A stretch of 64,000 nt of DNA from the NCBI RefSeq assembly GCF_901709675.1, contig NC_051105.1:12384604-12448603 (forward strand), given 5' to 3'. Shown in pieces: positions 11,071 through 22,200 of this stretch. Each line of letters begins with the position of its first letter. The stretch's first letter is position 1. Origin of the DNA: Syngnathus acus. Taxonomy: Eukaryota; Chordata; Actinopteri; Syngnathiformes; Syngnathidae. Under the pieces are notes generated by a model. The model saw only the letters and a program-made list of their open reading frames with translations, searched no databases and was not told where the DNA came from. The translations under genes and the position numbers were made by a program.

Positions 11071-11673
11071 GACGTCAGCGGCGCACGTAGTCCCGGAGTC
11101 AACAGCTGTGTTTTTTTTTCTTTTTTTAAGTGACACGGAAGACGAAGGTTCCGATGGATTTATTGATTTGGAGTGACACGGATGGTTCGATAAAATTGTT
11201 GTTTATATTATTGTTATTTGACATATAATTTATATATTGTTATATGAGCCTGTGGAATAATTTAAACTGCAACTGACGACAACGAGTCCGACGTCAGCGG
11301 GCCGCCACACACGCGGCGTTGTTTACAGAATGGACGAAGGATTCGATCGATGTATTTATTGATTTGGAGTGACAGATGGTTTGATAAACGTCTTATTTAT
11401 GTTATCGTGATTTGAATAACTGTTATGTTGCGTCAGGCCAGTTCTCAGCTCCTTATTTGTGTTTATGTCACGTTAGCATACCGTATCGTTTAGCCTGTTG
11501 TTGCTGGTTCATATCTGTTTTTGGTGTTGGATTTTGTCAAATAAATTTCCCCCAAAATGCGACTTATACTCCGGCGCGACTTAAACTATATGGTTTTTCT
11601 TTCCCTTTATTGTGCATTTTATTGTTGATGCGACTTGTACTCCGGCACAACTTTTAGTCCGAAAAATACGGTA

Positions 11674-12897
11674 CATGCTTTTCTTGGACATTCAGATATG
11701 TGACATTTGAGAAGCATTCAACTCCACTACAAGTCTCTTGCTTTTATTTGCAACAGTTTGGCAGTTGCCATTCCCAATGATGACACTTCAAGCCTAAACA
11801 CAGTGAAAGAACTAGAATTCTCAAATCACTGGGCTGGTTTTACCCCTGAAAAATGCTTTTAATGCTGCTGTATTAATATCAGTTGTCTTTCTCCAGAAAT
11901 GATCAAACGATCAAACTTTATTTGTATTGCACTTTTCAAACATGCAACTCAACGTGCTATATATGAGATAAAATCAACCCCTACAACTACCACAAGGACA
12001 CAACACAAATGCACACACAAGTATAAAATTATTTTGTCACAGACACATACAATAACACACATATTAGTTAAAAAAATACATTGATATAAAATAAATCTGA
12101 AGTGCACTGTTGATTAGAAGGGTTACAATGTTGGTCTTATGAATCCAAATCCATTCCTCTTTAAATAACTTGATCTGATTTGGTGGTTTAGTCACAGACC
12201 TTCCCCAAATGTTTTATTCCCTTTTTATAAATATGAGGGGTGATTGCTTTAGAGTCCACAAAACAGCTTACTTAGACCTCAGAATCCTGAAACTTCTGAT
12301 CCTAGAACCGCCCCTGTCATGCTTGTGTGAGTATTATTAGTAGTAATAAGTATCAAATCAGAGAAGCGTAATGACTTCATTGTGTGAGCATCTGTGTGCA
12401 TTATAGTACTAGAGGTACATAAGTGAACTTTATCAAGTTACATCTGAACTAAAATGTTCAAATACTTCCCATGGGGGCACTATAGTATCATAAGCCAAAA
12501 GAATACTATGTGGTGAGTTTTGACTGATGTGGCTTTTGAAAAATGTGCTCACACACTAAGATAGAGGAGGGTGTGAGCCCGAGAGTGAACAAGACCAGCC
12601 TGGCACTCTGCATTTGTGTGAGTTACGTGGATCTGTTGCTTGTTGGGAGGGTCTTTGTCATTGTTAACCTCTCAGCTGTATTGTTTATGTATAATACTCT
12701 GTTCGGTGTATGGAGCTTTCCCAGGGTCTCTGCTGCCAGTGTGTTGAGCCCAGCATATTTTTCTAACTGCAGAGTCCCTTCCTGCTATTCACAGCTGGTT
12801 CCTTCCTCCATCTACTCTATTGCCACACTTGTAACCGTCATCACCATAAATAATGGATGCAATCAGCTCATTGTAGCCTGATTTTGCAACACATTAG
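11674..12897. other. Intergenic, nothing recognised
   Basis: AT-rich, no coding motif. A cluster of short reading frames lacks any recognisable domain. I see no terminal repeats or LINE tails. Confidence 0.5.
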
Positions 12898-12899
12898 AA

Positions 12900-12974
<75 letters not shown>

Positions 12975-13013
12975 GAGAGAAAGAAAAAAAGAAAGAAAGA
13001 AAGAAAGAAAGAA
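12898..13013. repeat. Microsatellite (gaca)n then (gaaa)n
   Basis: About 18 units of gaca followed by a ga-rich stretch and about five gaaa units. Confidence 0.97.
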
Positions 13014-13985
13014 AAATTTTAATTGATTTAACATGAAAAATGGGTCACATGGCTGATTCGCTTTTACCACCTACTGCACATATGTCAAGGAGGCATGGTG
13101 TGTTTGAGTGAGCGTGCGTGTGTGTGCGTGCATGTGATGTGATTAAAAACACATTCAGTGTACATGTGTAACAGCCAACTACTGCTTGTTATTATCTGTA
13201 GGTTGGCTTTACATTCCGTCATGATAGCTTTTTCATCGACTGGAGTCCTGTGCGAGCACTTTTTAAAACTATTTTGACTTGAGCAAGTATTGATGAGGCA
13301 AGAGAGCAAAATGTGTTTTGATTTGGTTAAGTGTAGTTGTTTAGCAACATTGCAAAACTTTTACAATATATTTTTGAGTCATAGAAGTGATGAAAAAAAT
13401 CCCTATAGGAAAGTGTATATATAAAATGCACAGTAGTATGTGAATCTTTCAATTTGTTGGCTATTGTCTTCATCAAAATTGATGAAAAGCATAAATATGT
13501 GTGCTGTTTGTCGATGTTGAAAAACGAGTTGAGCATCTTGGGCAGCCAAAAGCATTCCAGATTTGCCTTTCACTGATTCTACGTCAACTAGTTCACAAAT
13601 CACTGTTGATTAATAACATCATAATGACCTGTGATCTTACCAGTGAATCATGAGTGACTGAATGTAGCTGTAGCAGTATTCTTAATGAGGCAGCAAATCT
13701 TGTGAAAAATCTGGCACACACTCAAGGTCACAGTCTCTATCCGGTTATCTCAAAAATATTTTAATGTACTGATAGCCCTAAGATCATATCATCAATATCT
13801 ACCCCAAAGTTTACAGTACCCCTATGGGCAGGGGTGTCATACAAATATTTGGCACTGGCCACAATGTAGTTATGATTGCCCTTAGAGGGCCATTGTGACT
13901 GTGAAATCTTAGAAGAAATGTTTACCCTATTTTCTGGACTATACGCCACTACTTTGCACAAGATTTGAACCCTGCGGCGTATCTA
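13014..13985. other. Intergenic with possible MITE remnants
   Basis: No gene. Near 13925 the motif tttaccctattttctggact followed by ataCGCC resembles the TA-element terminus. Near 13828 gcaggggtgtcatac resembles a hAT terminus. Both are too short and unpaired to call. Confidence 0.4.
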
Positions 13986-14138
13986 ACTTGTGAAAAGCAG
14001 ATGGATAATGTTTTTGTCCCGAAAATTTGAGAAATTATCAATTGCACTACTGTATAAGAACAGCAGGTGTTCCCCCTTGACATTCAAGATTCAAGAGTTT
14101 TTTATTCGCCATGTTTGGGCGTGCCAAACAAGGAATTT
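13986..14138. repeat. Left copy of 153-bp target-site duplication around Rex3
   Basis: Identical to 17119-17271 except for one base (actactg here, actgctg on the right). It contains about 95 bp of flank plus the first bases of the LINE B 3' end (attcaagattcaagag, cgccatgtttgggc). It ends exactly where Rex3 begins (ggaattt|catccatc). Confidence 0.93.
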
Positions 14139-14326
14139 CATCCATCCATCCATCTTCTTCCGCTTATCCGGGGTCGGGTCGCGGGGGCAGCAGCTTCAGG
14201 AGGGACTCCCAGACTTCCCTCTCCCCAGCCACTTCATCTAGCTCATCCCGGGGGATCCCAAGGCGTTCCCAGGCCAGCCGAGAGACATAGTCTCTCCAGC
14301 GCGTCCTGGGTCGTCCCCGGGGTCTC

Positions 14327-15690
14327 CTACCGGTGGGACATGCCCGGAACACCTCCCCAGGGAGGCGTCATCTGGCTCCTCTCAACGTGGAGGAGTAGCG
14401 ACTCTACTCCGAGTCTCTCCCGGATGACCGAACCTCTCACCCTATCTCTAAGGGAGAGCCCGGACATCCTGCGGAGAAAACTCATTTCGGCCGCTTGTAT
14501 CCGGGATCTCGTTCTTTCGGTCACGACCCATAGCTCGTGACCATAGGTGAGGGTAGGAGCGTAAATCGACCGGTAAATTGAGAGCTTTGCCTTTTGGCTC
14601 AGCTCTCTCTTTACCACGACGGACCGGTACAGAGTCCGCATTACTGCCGAAGCTGCACCGATCCGCCTGTCGATCTCGCGCTCCATCCTCCCCTCACTCG
14701 TGAACAAGACCCCAAGATACTTAAACTCCTCCACTTGGGGCAGGATCTCATCCCCGATCCGGAGAGGGCATTCCACCCTTTTCCGATCGAGGACCATGGA
14801 CTCGGATTTGGAGGTGCTGACCCTCATCCCGACCGCTTCACACTCGGCTGCGAACCGCTCCAGTGAGAGCTGGAGATCACGGCCTGAAGAAGCCAACAGC
14901 ACAACGTCGTCTGCAAAAAGCAGAGACGCGATGCTGAGGTCCCCAAACCGGACACCCTCAACGCCTCGGCTGCACCTAGAAATTCTGTCCATAAAAATTA
15001 TGAACAGAATCGGTGACAAAGGGCAGCCTTGGCGGAGTCCAACCCTCACCGGGAACGAATCCGACTTACTGCCGGAAATGCGGACCAAACTCTGGCAACG
15101 GTGATACAGGGACCGAACCGCCCTTATCAGTTGGCTCGGTACCCCGTACTCCCGAAGCACCCCCCACAGAACCTCCCGAGGGACACGGTCGAACGCCTTC
15201 TCCAAGTCCACAAAACACATGTGGACTGGTTGGGCGAACTCCCATGCACCCTCGAGGATCCTGTTGAGGGTGAAGAGCTGGTCCACTGTTCCACGGCCAG
15301 GACGAAAGCCACACTGTTCCTCCTGAATCCGAGGTTCGACCTCCCGACGGACCCTCCTCTCCAGCACCCCTGAATAGACCTTACCAGGGAGGCTGAGGAG
15401 TGTAATTCCCCTGTAATTGGAACACACTCTCCGGTCCCCCTTCTTAAAGAGGGGAACCACCACCCCAGTCTGCCAATCCAGAGGCACTGTCCCCGATGTC
15501 CACGCGATGCTGTAGAGACGTGACAGCCCCACAACGTCCAGAGCCCTTAAGAAATCCGGGCGGATCTCATCCACCCCCGGGGCCTTGCCACCGAGGAGTT
15601 TTTTAACTACCTCAGTGACTTCAACCCCAGAGATTGGAGAGTCCGCCTCAGAGTCCCCAGGCCCTGCTTCCTGGAATTGAGGAGGTCTTC
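14327..15690 (-). pseudogene. Rex3 reverse transcriptase region
   Basis: Minus-strand RT of the RTE clade. Motifs in order: KAPGVDEIRPDFL, VVVPLFKKGDRRVCSNYRGI, EQCGFRPGRGTVDQLF, the catalytic CFVDLEKAFDRVPRE, LRQGCPLSPILFIIFMD, the catalytic box LLFADDVVLLAS, EFKYLGVLFTSEG and LTYGHELWVVTE. The downstream end is broken near 14350: about 35 bp present in the sister fragment at about 21710-21745 are missing here and the frame is lost. The upstream end is frameshifted against the endonuclease near 15690. The RT core itself is open. Confidence 0.92.
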
Positions 15691-17000
15691 GAAGTATTCT
15701 CCCCACCGACACACGACGTCCCGAGTCGAGGTCAGCAGCACGCCATCTGCACTGTAAACAGTGTTGACGTTGCACTGCTTCCCCCTCCTGAGACGCCGGA
15801 TGGTGGACCAGAATTTCCTCGAAGCCGTCCGGAAGTCATTCTCCATGGCCTCGCCAAACTCCTCCCACGCCCGGGTTTTTGCCTCAGCAACCGCCGAAGC
15901 CGCGTTCCGCTTGGCCACCCGGTACCTGTCAGCTGCCTCCGGAGTCCCGCAGGCCAAAACGGCCCGATAGGACTCCTTCTTCAGCTTGACGGCATCCCTT
16001 ACCGCCGGTGTCCACCAGCGGGTTCGGGGATTGCCGCCACGACAGGCATCAATGACCTTACGGCCACAGCTCCGGTCGGCCGCCTCAACAATGGAGGCGC
16101 GGAACAAGGTCCACTCGGACTCAATGCCCCCCGCCTCCCCCGGGACGTGGGAAAAGCTCTGCCGGAGGTGGGAGTTGAAGCTCTTCCTGACAGGGGATTC
16201 CGCCAGACGTTCCCAGCAGACCCTCACAGAACGTTTGGGTCTGCCAGGTCGGACCGGCATCTTCCCCCACCATCGGAGCCAACCCACCACCAGGTGGTGA
16301 TCAGTTGACAGCTCCGCCCCTCTCTTCGCCCGAGTGTCCAAAACATGCGGCCGCAAATCCGATGACACGACTACAAAGTCGATCATCGAACTGCGGCCTA
16401 GGGTGTCCTGGTGCCAAGTGCACACATGGACACCCTTATGTTTGAACATGGTGTTCATTATAGAAAATCCGTGTCGAGCACAGAAGTCCAATAATAGAAC
16501 ACCGCTCGGGTTCAGATCGGGGGGGCCGTTCCTCCCAATCACGCCCTTCCAGGTCTCACTGTCATTGCCCACGTGAGCATTGAAGTCACCCAGTAGAACG
16601 ATGGAGTCCCCAGAAGGAGCGCTCTCCAGCACTTCCTCCAGGGACTCCAAGAAGGGTGGGTACTCTGCGCTGCCGTTTGGTGCATAGACACAAACAACAG
16701 TCAGGACCCGTCCCCCCACCCGAAGGCGGAGGGAGGCTACCCTCTCGTTCACCGGGGTGAACCCCAATGTACAGGCGCCCAGCCGGGGGGCAATAAGTAT
16801 ACCCACACCTGCTCGACGCCTCTCACCGTGGGCAACTCCAGAGTGGAAGAGAGTCCAGCCCCTCTCGAGAGGGCTTGTACCGGAACCCAAACTGTGCGTG
16901 GAGGCAAGTCTGACTATATCTAGTCGGAACTTTTCTGCCTCGCACACCAGCTCGGGCTCCTTTCCAGCCAGAGAGGTGACATTCCATGTCCCAAGAGCCA
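15690..17000 (-). pseudogene. Rex3 endonuclease and linker region
   Basis: Apurinic-type endonuclease followed by a linker into RT. Motifs: [12 protein letters not shown] near the start (about 16990), [47 protein letters not shown] and [12 protein letters not shown]. The linker ends [10 protein letters not shown] near 15690, where the frame shifts into the RT. Two probable active-site substitutions appear where the usual VGLT is VRLA, so activity is doubtful. The open frame extends past the element end into flanking DNA, which is not part of the protein. Confidence 0.88.
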
Positions 17001-17118
17001 GCTTCTGCAGCCGGGGATCAGACCGCCAAGGTCCCTGCCTTTGGCCGCCGCCCAGCTTGCAATGCACCCGACCCCTTTGGCCCCTCCCACAGGTGGTGAG
17101 CCCATGGGAAGCAGATGG

Positions 17119-17271
17119 ACTTGTGAAAAGCAGATGGATAATGTTTTTGTCCCGAAAATTTGAGAAATTATCAATTGCACTGCTGTATAAGAACAGCAGG
17201 TGTTCCCCCTTGACATTCAAGATTCAAGAGTTTTTTATTCGCCATGTTTGGGCGTGCCAAACAAGGAATTT
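17119..17271. repeat. Right copy of 153-bp target-site duplication around Rex3
   Basis: See the left copy at 13986-14138. Unlike the left copy, this one continues without a break into the LINE B 3' UTR (tgacttcggtaaatc), so it marks the original continuous target. Confidence 0.93.
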
Positions 17272-17575
17272 GACTTCGGTAAATCACACCCTCTGTTCAA
17301 CATTTAGGTGACTAACAACACTCAGGACATGTGAAAAATGGCAAATATTTTCAAACATCCCCTGATCTTAAACTCCCAAAAGAGCAAGGAAAAACTCAAA
17401 ACTCCAGCTAGGGGAAATGAGAAACCTTGAGAAGAGACCACAGATGGGAAGGTCCCTCTTCCAGGATGACCAGGCTGCAATGGATGCAGAGAGGACACAT
17501 AGTACAAACAGTGTAGACAAATTCAAAAAAGGTGTGGAGAGCAGGATGTTATTGCACAGTAATGACTCTGAGACT

Positions 17576-19147
17576 CTAAGAGTGGTGTGAGTTCATCAGA
17601 GCAACAGCCTGGGGGAAGAAGCTGTCTCTGTGTCTGCTGGTTTTGGCGTACCGAGCTCTATAACGCCGTCCAGAGGGGAGTAGTTCAAACAGACTGCAAC
17701 CTGGGTGAGAAGGGTCTGTAGAGATGTTCCTTGCACGTTTCCTGGTCCTGGACAGGTACAAGTCTTGGATAGGTGGGAGGTTGATTCCAATGATCTTTTC
17801 TGCAGTCCTGATTGTCCGTTGCAGTCTGTGCTTGTCTTGTTTGGAGGCCGATCCAAACCAGACAGTGATGGAGGTGCAGAGGACAGACTGGATGATCGCA
17901 GTGTAGAAGGTCTTCAGAAGCTCTCGCGGCAGGTTGAACTTCTTGAGCTGTCTCAGGAAGTACAGCCTCTGCTGGGCCTTCTTCCGGACAGAGTCTATGT
18001 GGCCGGTCCATTTCAGGTCCCGAGAGATTGTGGTTCCCAGGAACTTGAAGGTGTCTGTGGAGAGAATAGTATTACTGCGGATAGTGAGGGGTAAAAGTGG
18101 TGAAGGGTCACACCTGAAGTCCACTGTCATCCCCACGGTCTTGAGCGGGTTCAGCTCCAGGTGGTTTTGGCTGCACCAGTGGACCAGCCGCTCCACCTCC
18201 TGTCTGTACGCAGTCTCATCACCGTCCTGGATCAGTCCGATGAGAGTGGTGTCGTCTGCATACTTCAGGAGCTCCACAGGAGAGTCACCTGAGGAGAAAT
18301 CATTGGTGTAGAGAGAGAAGAGCAGTGGGGAGAGGACGCACCCCTGAGGGGCTCCAGTATTGGTGGTCCGGGTGTCAGATGTGATGCCCCCCAGCCTCAC
18401 ACGCTGTCTCCTGTTGGTCAGGAAGCTGGTGATCCACTGACAGGTGGAGGCAGGCCCCGCAAGCTGGATGAGCTTCTGTTGGAGGGTGTCAGGAGCGATG
18501 GTGTTGAATGCCGAGCTGAAGTCCACGAACAGGATCCTGGCGTACGTTCCTGGGGTGTCCAGGTGGTGCAGGATGTAGTGCAGTCCCATGTTGACCGCAT
18601 CATCCACTGACCTGTTTGCCCGGTAGGCAAACTGGAGGGGGTCAAGCAGGGGGCCCGTGACATCCTTCAGGTGGTTCAGCACTAACCTCTCGAAAGATTT
18701 CATGACCACAGATGTCAGTGCGACAGGTCTATAGTCATTCAAACCTGTGATGGCGGGCTTCTTGGCCACTGGAACGATGGTGGAGCTCTTGAAGCACGAG
18801 GGCACCTCACACAGCTCCAGAGAACGGTTGAAGATCCGTGCAAAGGTGGGCGCCAGCTGCTCAGCGCAGACTTTCAAGCAGGAAGGTGACACGTCGTCTG
18901 GGCCCGGTGCCTTCCTGGTCTTTTGTCTCCGGAACATCTGGCGCACTTCCTCCTCGCGGATCTGGAGTGCGGGCGCGGCCTCTGCAAGAGAGAGCGTGGG
19001 TGACAACGATGATAGAGGTGTGGACAGAGCAGTTGTGGGGAGAGGTGAGTATGTAGATTGTGCTGCAGGAAGTCCCGTTGTGTGGGAGGACTGATCAAAC
19101 CTGCAGTAGAACCTGTTTAGCTGGTTAGCAAGCCTTGGGCTCTCCAC
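17576..19147 (-). pseudogene. LINE B copy 2 reverse transcriptase region
   Basis: Open frame of 523 codons with the same motifs as copy 1: [56 protein letters not shown] and the C-terminal SFFPQAVALMN. It is cut on the upstream side by a 5-base deletion near 19153 (caggacgttcg here, caggacggggggttcg in copy 1 with its g-run) and a 1-base deletion near 19235 (ttcagttctc against ttcaggttctc). These two lesions separate RT from endonuclease. Confidence 0.9.
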
Positions 19148-19231
19148 AGGACGTTCGTTTCTTGTAGCCCGTGATGCTCTGCAGACCTTTCCACACTGTC
19201 GAGGGATCAGGATTGGCAGAGAGGTGTCTCT

Positions 19232-20640
19232 TCAGTTCTCCCCGTAACACCTCCTGGCTTTCCTGACCTCTCGGTTCAGTGTGTTTCTGGTCTGCTTGAA
19301 CAGGTCGCGGTCGCCGCTCCTGTAGGCCTCCTCCTTGACTTTGCGCAGCCTCCTGAGGTTCGGTGTAAACCAAGGTTTGTCGTTGTTGTACGTGCAGAAG
19401 GTCTTAGTCTGCACACACAGATCCTCACAAAAACTGATGTATGATGTGACAGTGTCAGTGAGTTCATGCAAGTCTGAAGTTGCAGCTTCGAAAACTCCCC
19501 AATCGGTGCAGTCAAAGCAGGCTTGGAGGTCCTGCCTTGACTCCACTGTCCACTTCCTCACAGTCCTCACCACAGGCTTAGAAGTTTTTAGTTTCTGCCT
19601 GTAGGCCGGGATCAGATGAACTAGACAGTGGTCCGAGAGTCCTAAAGCTGCACCAGTCGCAGAGTGGTATGCATCCTTGATCACGGTGTAGCAGTGGTCC
19701 AGAGTCTGTGCCCCTCTGGTGGGACACGTTACGTGCTGTCTGTATCTGGGGAGTTCGTGTGCGAGGTTCGCCCTGTTAAGATCACCCAGAACAATGATTA
19801 GTGAATTTGGTAGAAGTTTCTCCATGTCTGTTACCTGGTCAGCCAGCATCTGCGTGGCTTCACTCGCACGTGCGTGTGGTGGAATGTAAACAGCCGCCAT
19901 GACGATTGAGGAGAACTCCCTTGGTGAATAGAACGGCCGGCAGTTCATGAAAAGTGTTTCTAGGAGAGGGCTGCAAAACTCTTTCAACACCGTGACATCA
20001 GTACACCAACGGTCATTAATGTAGAAACAGAGACCACCTCCCTTTGATTTTCCGGAGAGCTCCGCGCTGCGATCTGCACGAGTTAGCTGAAACCCCGCTA
20101 GCTCCACGGCGTGGTGGGGGGTTTGTTCGCTGAGCCACGTTTCAACAAAGCACAGCGCGGCGGATCTGCTGAAGTCCGTGTTCCTTGAAGTGATTAAAGA
20201 TTAAAGATTAAAGTCCCAATGATCGTCACACACACACCTGGGTGTGGTGAAATTTGTCCTCTGCATTTAACCCATCCCCGTGTGATTTTAATCCATCCCC
20301 TGGGGGAGAGGGGAGCAGTGAGCAGCAGCGGTGCCGCGCTCGGGAATCAGTTGGTGATCTAACCCCCCAATTCCAACCCTTAATGCTGAGTGCCAAGCAG
20401 GGAGGCAATGGGTCCCATTTTTATAGTCTTTGGTATGACCCGGCCGGGGTTTGAACCCACAACCTTCCAGTCTCAGGGCGGACACTCTACCAGTAGGCCA
20501 CTGAGTGAGGAGCAGCAGTTCGTCCATCTTGTTCGCCAGGGAGCGGACATTCGCCAGATGAATTGCCGGTAGGGCAGAACGGAACCCTCTCTGCCTCAGC
20601 ATTACGAGTGCTCCGGCTCGTTTTCCGCGCCGCCGTCGTC
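19232..20640 (-). pseudogene. LINE B copy 2 endonuclease region, split by a SINE
   Basis: 19232-20107 reads VELAGFQLTRADRS-type residues then GKSKGGGLCFYIN, VYIPPHARASE, GDLNRANLAHEL, LGLSDHCLVHLIP and the linker [13 protein letters not shown]. Here the ETLFMNCRPFYSPREF segment is intact, which shows that copy 1 carries the 2-base deletion. The N-terminal part (ATTAARKTSRSTR, HLANVRSLANKMDEL) resumes at 20505-20640 beyond the SINE. The start codon region of copy 1 is missing. Confidence 0.85.
20194..20504 (-). mobile_element. tRNA-derived SINE, full length, in LINE B copy 2
   Basis: Read on the minus strand it begins with a tRNA-like head: A box tggcctactgg and B box ggttcaaaccc. A body follows (ttggcactcagcattaaggg) and then a tail of ttaatct repeats. 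The target duplication is agtga or shorter, on either side. The undisturbed target is in LINE B copy 1 at about 5790 (gaagtgaggagcag). A 5'-truncated plus-strand copy of the same SINE lies at 50194-50418. Transcription of such elements is by RNA polymerase III from the internal boxes. Confidence 0.88.
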
Positions 20641-20736
20641 GCCATGACAAATAAACGAATAAAAGTTTCTTGTTCAAACATGGTTTTCTTACCATCGATG
20701 TGGAAACTAATTACTATTGATATATGAGCAGTCGCA

Positions 20737-21071
20737 GCACGGTGGCATACTGGTTAGCACGTCTGCCTCACAGTTGAGAGGGTCCGGGTTAGATTCCACC
20801 TCCGGCCCTCCTTGTGTGGAGTTTGGATGTTCTCCCCGTGCCTGCGTGGGTTTTCTCCGAGAAATCCGGTTTCCTCCCACTTCCCCAAAACATGCGTGGT
20901 AGGCTGATTGAGCACGCCAAATTGCCCATAGATGTGAGTGCAGATGGTTGTTCGTCTCTGTGTGCCCTGCGATTGGCTGGCAACCGGTTTAGGGTGTCCC
21001 CTGGCGACTGCCCGATGACAAGTGGTACAGAAAATGGATGGATGGATGGATGGATGGATGGATGGATGGAT
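20737..21071 (+). mobile_element. tRNA-headed SINE-like repeat with (ggat)n tail, copy 1
   Basis: Starts cgcagcacggtggcatactgg. The A-box-like tggcatactgg and B-box-like ggttagattcc are spaced as in a tRNA. The body includes gtgtggagtttggatgttct and ctgcgattggctggcaacc, and the end is gaaaatgg followed by about eight ggat units. Similar copies lie at 24395-24657 (head missing) and 34901-35226. Confidence 0.8.
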
Positions 21072-21474
21072 GTGATCTGTGAATATTGGTGACACTGTTT
21101 GGAAGACAAATTCACCTCTTTAAAATTAAGACAACCTTAAAATGACCTATTGTAAAACACCATGTAGGGGCACTATGTAGTCCCCGCAAGAGAAAAAGTG
21201 TTCATTCCGCGGAAAACAATCCAGAGAGCAATTTTGCGGCTTGAAAGTTGATTTTCCACGGGCCTTAAATACAACCTAAAATGACCAGTTATGACGCAAA
21301 TTAATAATGAAGAATTCTCTTGGGGAAATTCTTTGTAAAACCAAAATATTCTGAAAATTGAGATTATATAATAGACATCGATATTCTCTTTGTCCTTCTT
21401 GGCAGTTCTATTTGCATTATTTTGTAAGATGCAAATCTTCTGGAGCAGAACAAGTGATAACGCGAGAATTTAAA
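21072..21474. other. Intergenic, nothing recognised
   Basis: No coding or repeat signature visible. Confidence 0.5.
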
Positions 21475-21875
21475 CATCCATCCATCCATCCATCCATCTT
21501 CTTCCGCTTATCCGGGGTCGGGTCACGGGGGCAGCAGCTTTAGGAGGGACTCCCAGACTTCCCTCTCCTCAGCCATTTCGTCCAGCTCATCCCGGGGGAT
21601 CCCAAGGCGTTCCCAGGCTAGCTGAGAGAAATTGTCTCTCCAGCGCATCCTGGGTCGTCCACGGGTCTCCTGCCGGTGGGACATGCCCGGAACACCTCCC
21701 CACGTAGGCGTCCAGGAGGCATCCTAGTGAGATGCCCGAGCCACCTCATCTGGCTCATCTCAACATGGAGGAGCAGCGGCTCTACTCAGAGTCTCTCCCG
21801 GATGACCGAGCTTCTCACCCTATCTCTAAGGGAGACCCGGACACCCTGCGGAGGAAACGCATTTCGGCCGCTTCC
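21475..21875 (-). mobile_element. Rex3: Rex3 3' fragment, 5' truncated
   Basis: Begins with catc repeats and the cttcttccgcttatccgggg end of Rex3. Collinear with 14139-14490 and retains a stretch (about 21710-21745) that the longer copy has lost. It stops at about 21875 (catttcggccgctt), where an L2-like fragment starts. Confidence 0.88.
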
Positions 21876-22200
21876 AGAGTGAAGGACCAGCAACAGAAAA
21901 TGCTTGATCACCTCTGAGACTCCTCTTAGTCCTCAGCACTTCCAATAGCGTCTGCTCTGCAGACCTGAGGCACCAGGCAGGTGCATAGGATCTCAGAGAG
22001 GTAAGGGATTTGACAAAACCAAATATAAGTATCTTAAAATGCACACAAAATGTACTGGGAGCCATTGAAGAGAGGCCAGAATTGGGATTATGTGCTCCCT
22101 TTTATGAGCTCTAGTTAGGAGGAAAGCAGCAGCATTTTGCACTAACTTAATGAGGAATATGGCTATGCCCTTCCCTCCCTTGATGTTTTGGTAGGAGTTA
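21876..22200 (-). pseudogene. L2/CR1-group LINE RT C-terminal fragment
   Basis: Minus-strand residues in two frames: LVQNAAAFLLTRAHKREHI, ILASLQWLPVHF, then LRSAEQTLLEV, RTKRSLRGDQAFSVAGPSLW. These correspond to the conserved C-terminal region of L2-like RTs (compare IQNAAARLLTRTKKREHI at about 43790). The frame breaks between the two halves near 22060, with a deletion of the segment in between. It is interrupted at 21876 by the Rex3 fragment. Confidence 0.75.

Larger units (their letters stand above)
8713..11671. mobile_element. TA-flanked DNA element 1 (CCGTATTTTTCGGACT termini), with nested insertions
   Basis: The left end CCGTATTTTTCGGACTATAA and the right end (inward, CCGTATTTTTCGGACTAAAAG) are inverted repeats. 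The element is flanked by TA on both sides (8711-8712, 11672-11673), as for Tc1/mariner-like or other TA-targeting elements. Related copies lie at 24750-26949, 42281-44479 and 63700 to the window edge. Short motifs recur in all copies: gcgacttatactc near each end, aaataaagagccg followed by caaacccacg, and several gagtgaca-agatggtt blocks. No transposase ORF is seen. Nested inside are a pogo-like MITE (9027-9876), an L2-like tail (9940-10280) and two minisatellites (10437-11082). Superfamily not assigned. Confidence 0.8.
14139..17118 (-). mobile_element. Rex3: Rex3 (RTE clade) LINE, 2.98 kb
   Basis: A minus-strand RTE-type LINE. The 3' end (14139) is a catc microsatellite followed by the conserved cttcttccgcttatccgggg. 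The RT core contains cggtgacaaagggcagcc (about 15010) and accaccaccccagtctgcca (about 15460); these match, as I recall them, the two standard Rex3 primer sites. It was inserted into the 3' end of LINE B copy 2 with a 153-bp target duplication. The 5' junction is at 17118: the last Rex3-side bases gaagcagatgg resemble the adjoining target bases gaaaagcagatgg. A second, much shorter Rex3 3' fragment lies at 21475-21875. Confidence 0.93.
17217..20643 (-). mobile_element. Rex1-like LINE (family B) copy 2, 5' truncated
   Basis: The 3' end is at about 17217 (same ATTCAAG repeat as copy 1). The 5' truncation is at about 20643, within the basic region upstream of the endonuclease; copy 1 continues past that point. 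It is very similar to copy 1 throughout. It provides the empty site for the hAT element of copy 1, and in turn copy 1 (about 5790) provides the empty site for its SINE at 20194-20504. A Rex3 is inserted in its 3' tail. Confidence 0.9.

Noticed and set aside
10399-11136. Minus-strand frame of 245 codons with SLVV and NAADCG repeats
   Set aside because: Direct product of the 12-bp and 30-bp minisatellites; equally long frames exist on the other strand.
13824-13970. Possible degraded hAT and TA-element ends
   Set aside because: Single short matches of 12-16 bases without partners.
20737-20830. tRNA gene
   Set aside because: A- and B-box-like words are present, but no cloverleaf with matching acceptor stem follows; it is the head of a dispersed SINE-like repeat.
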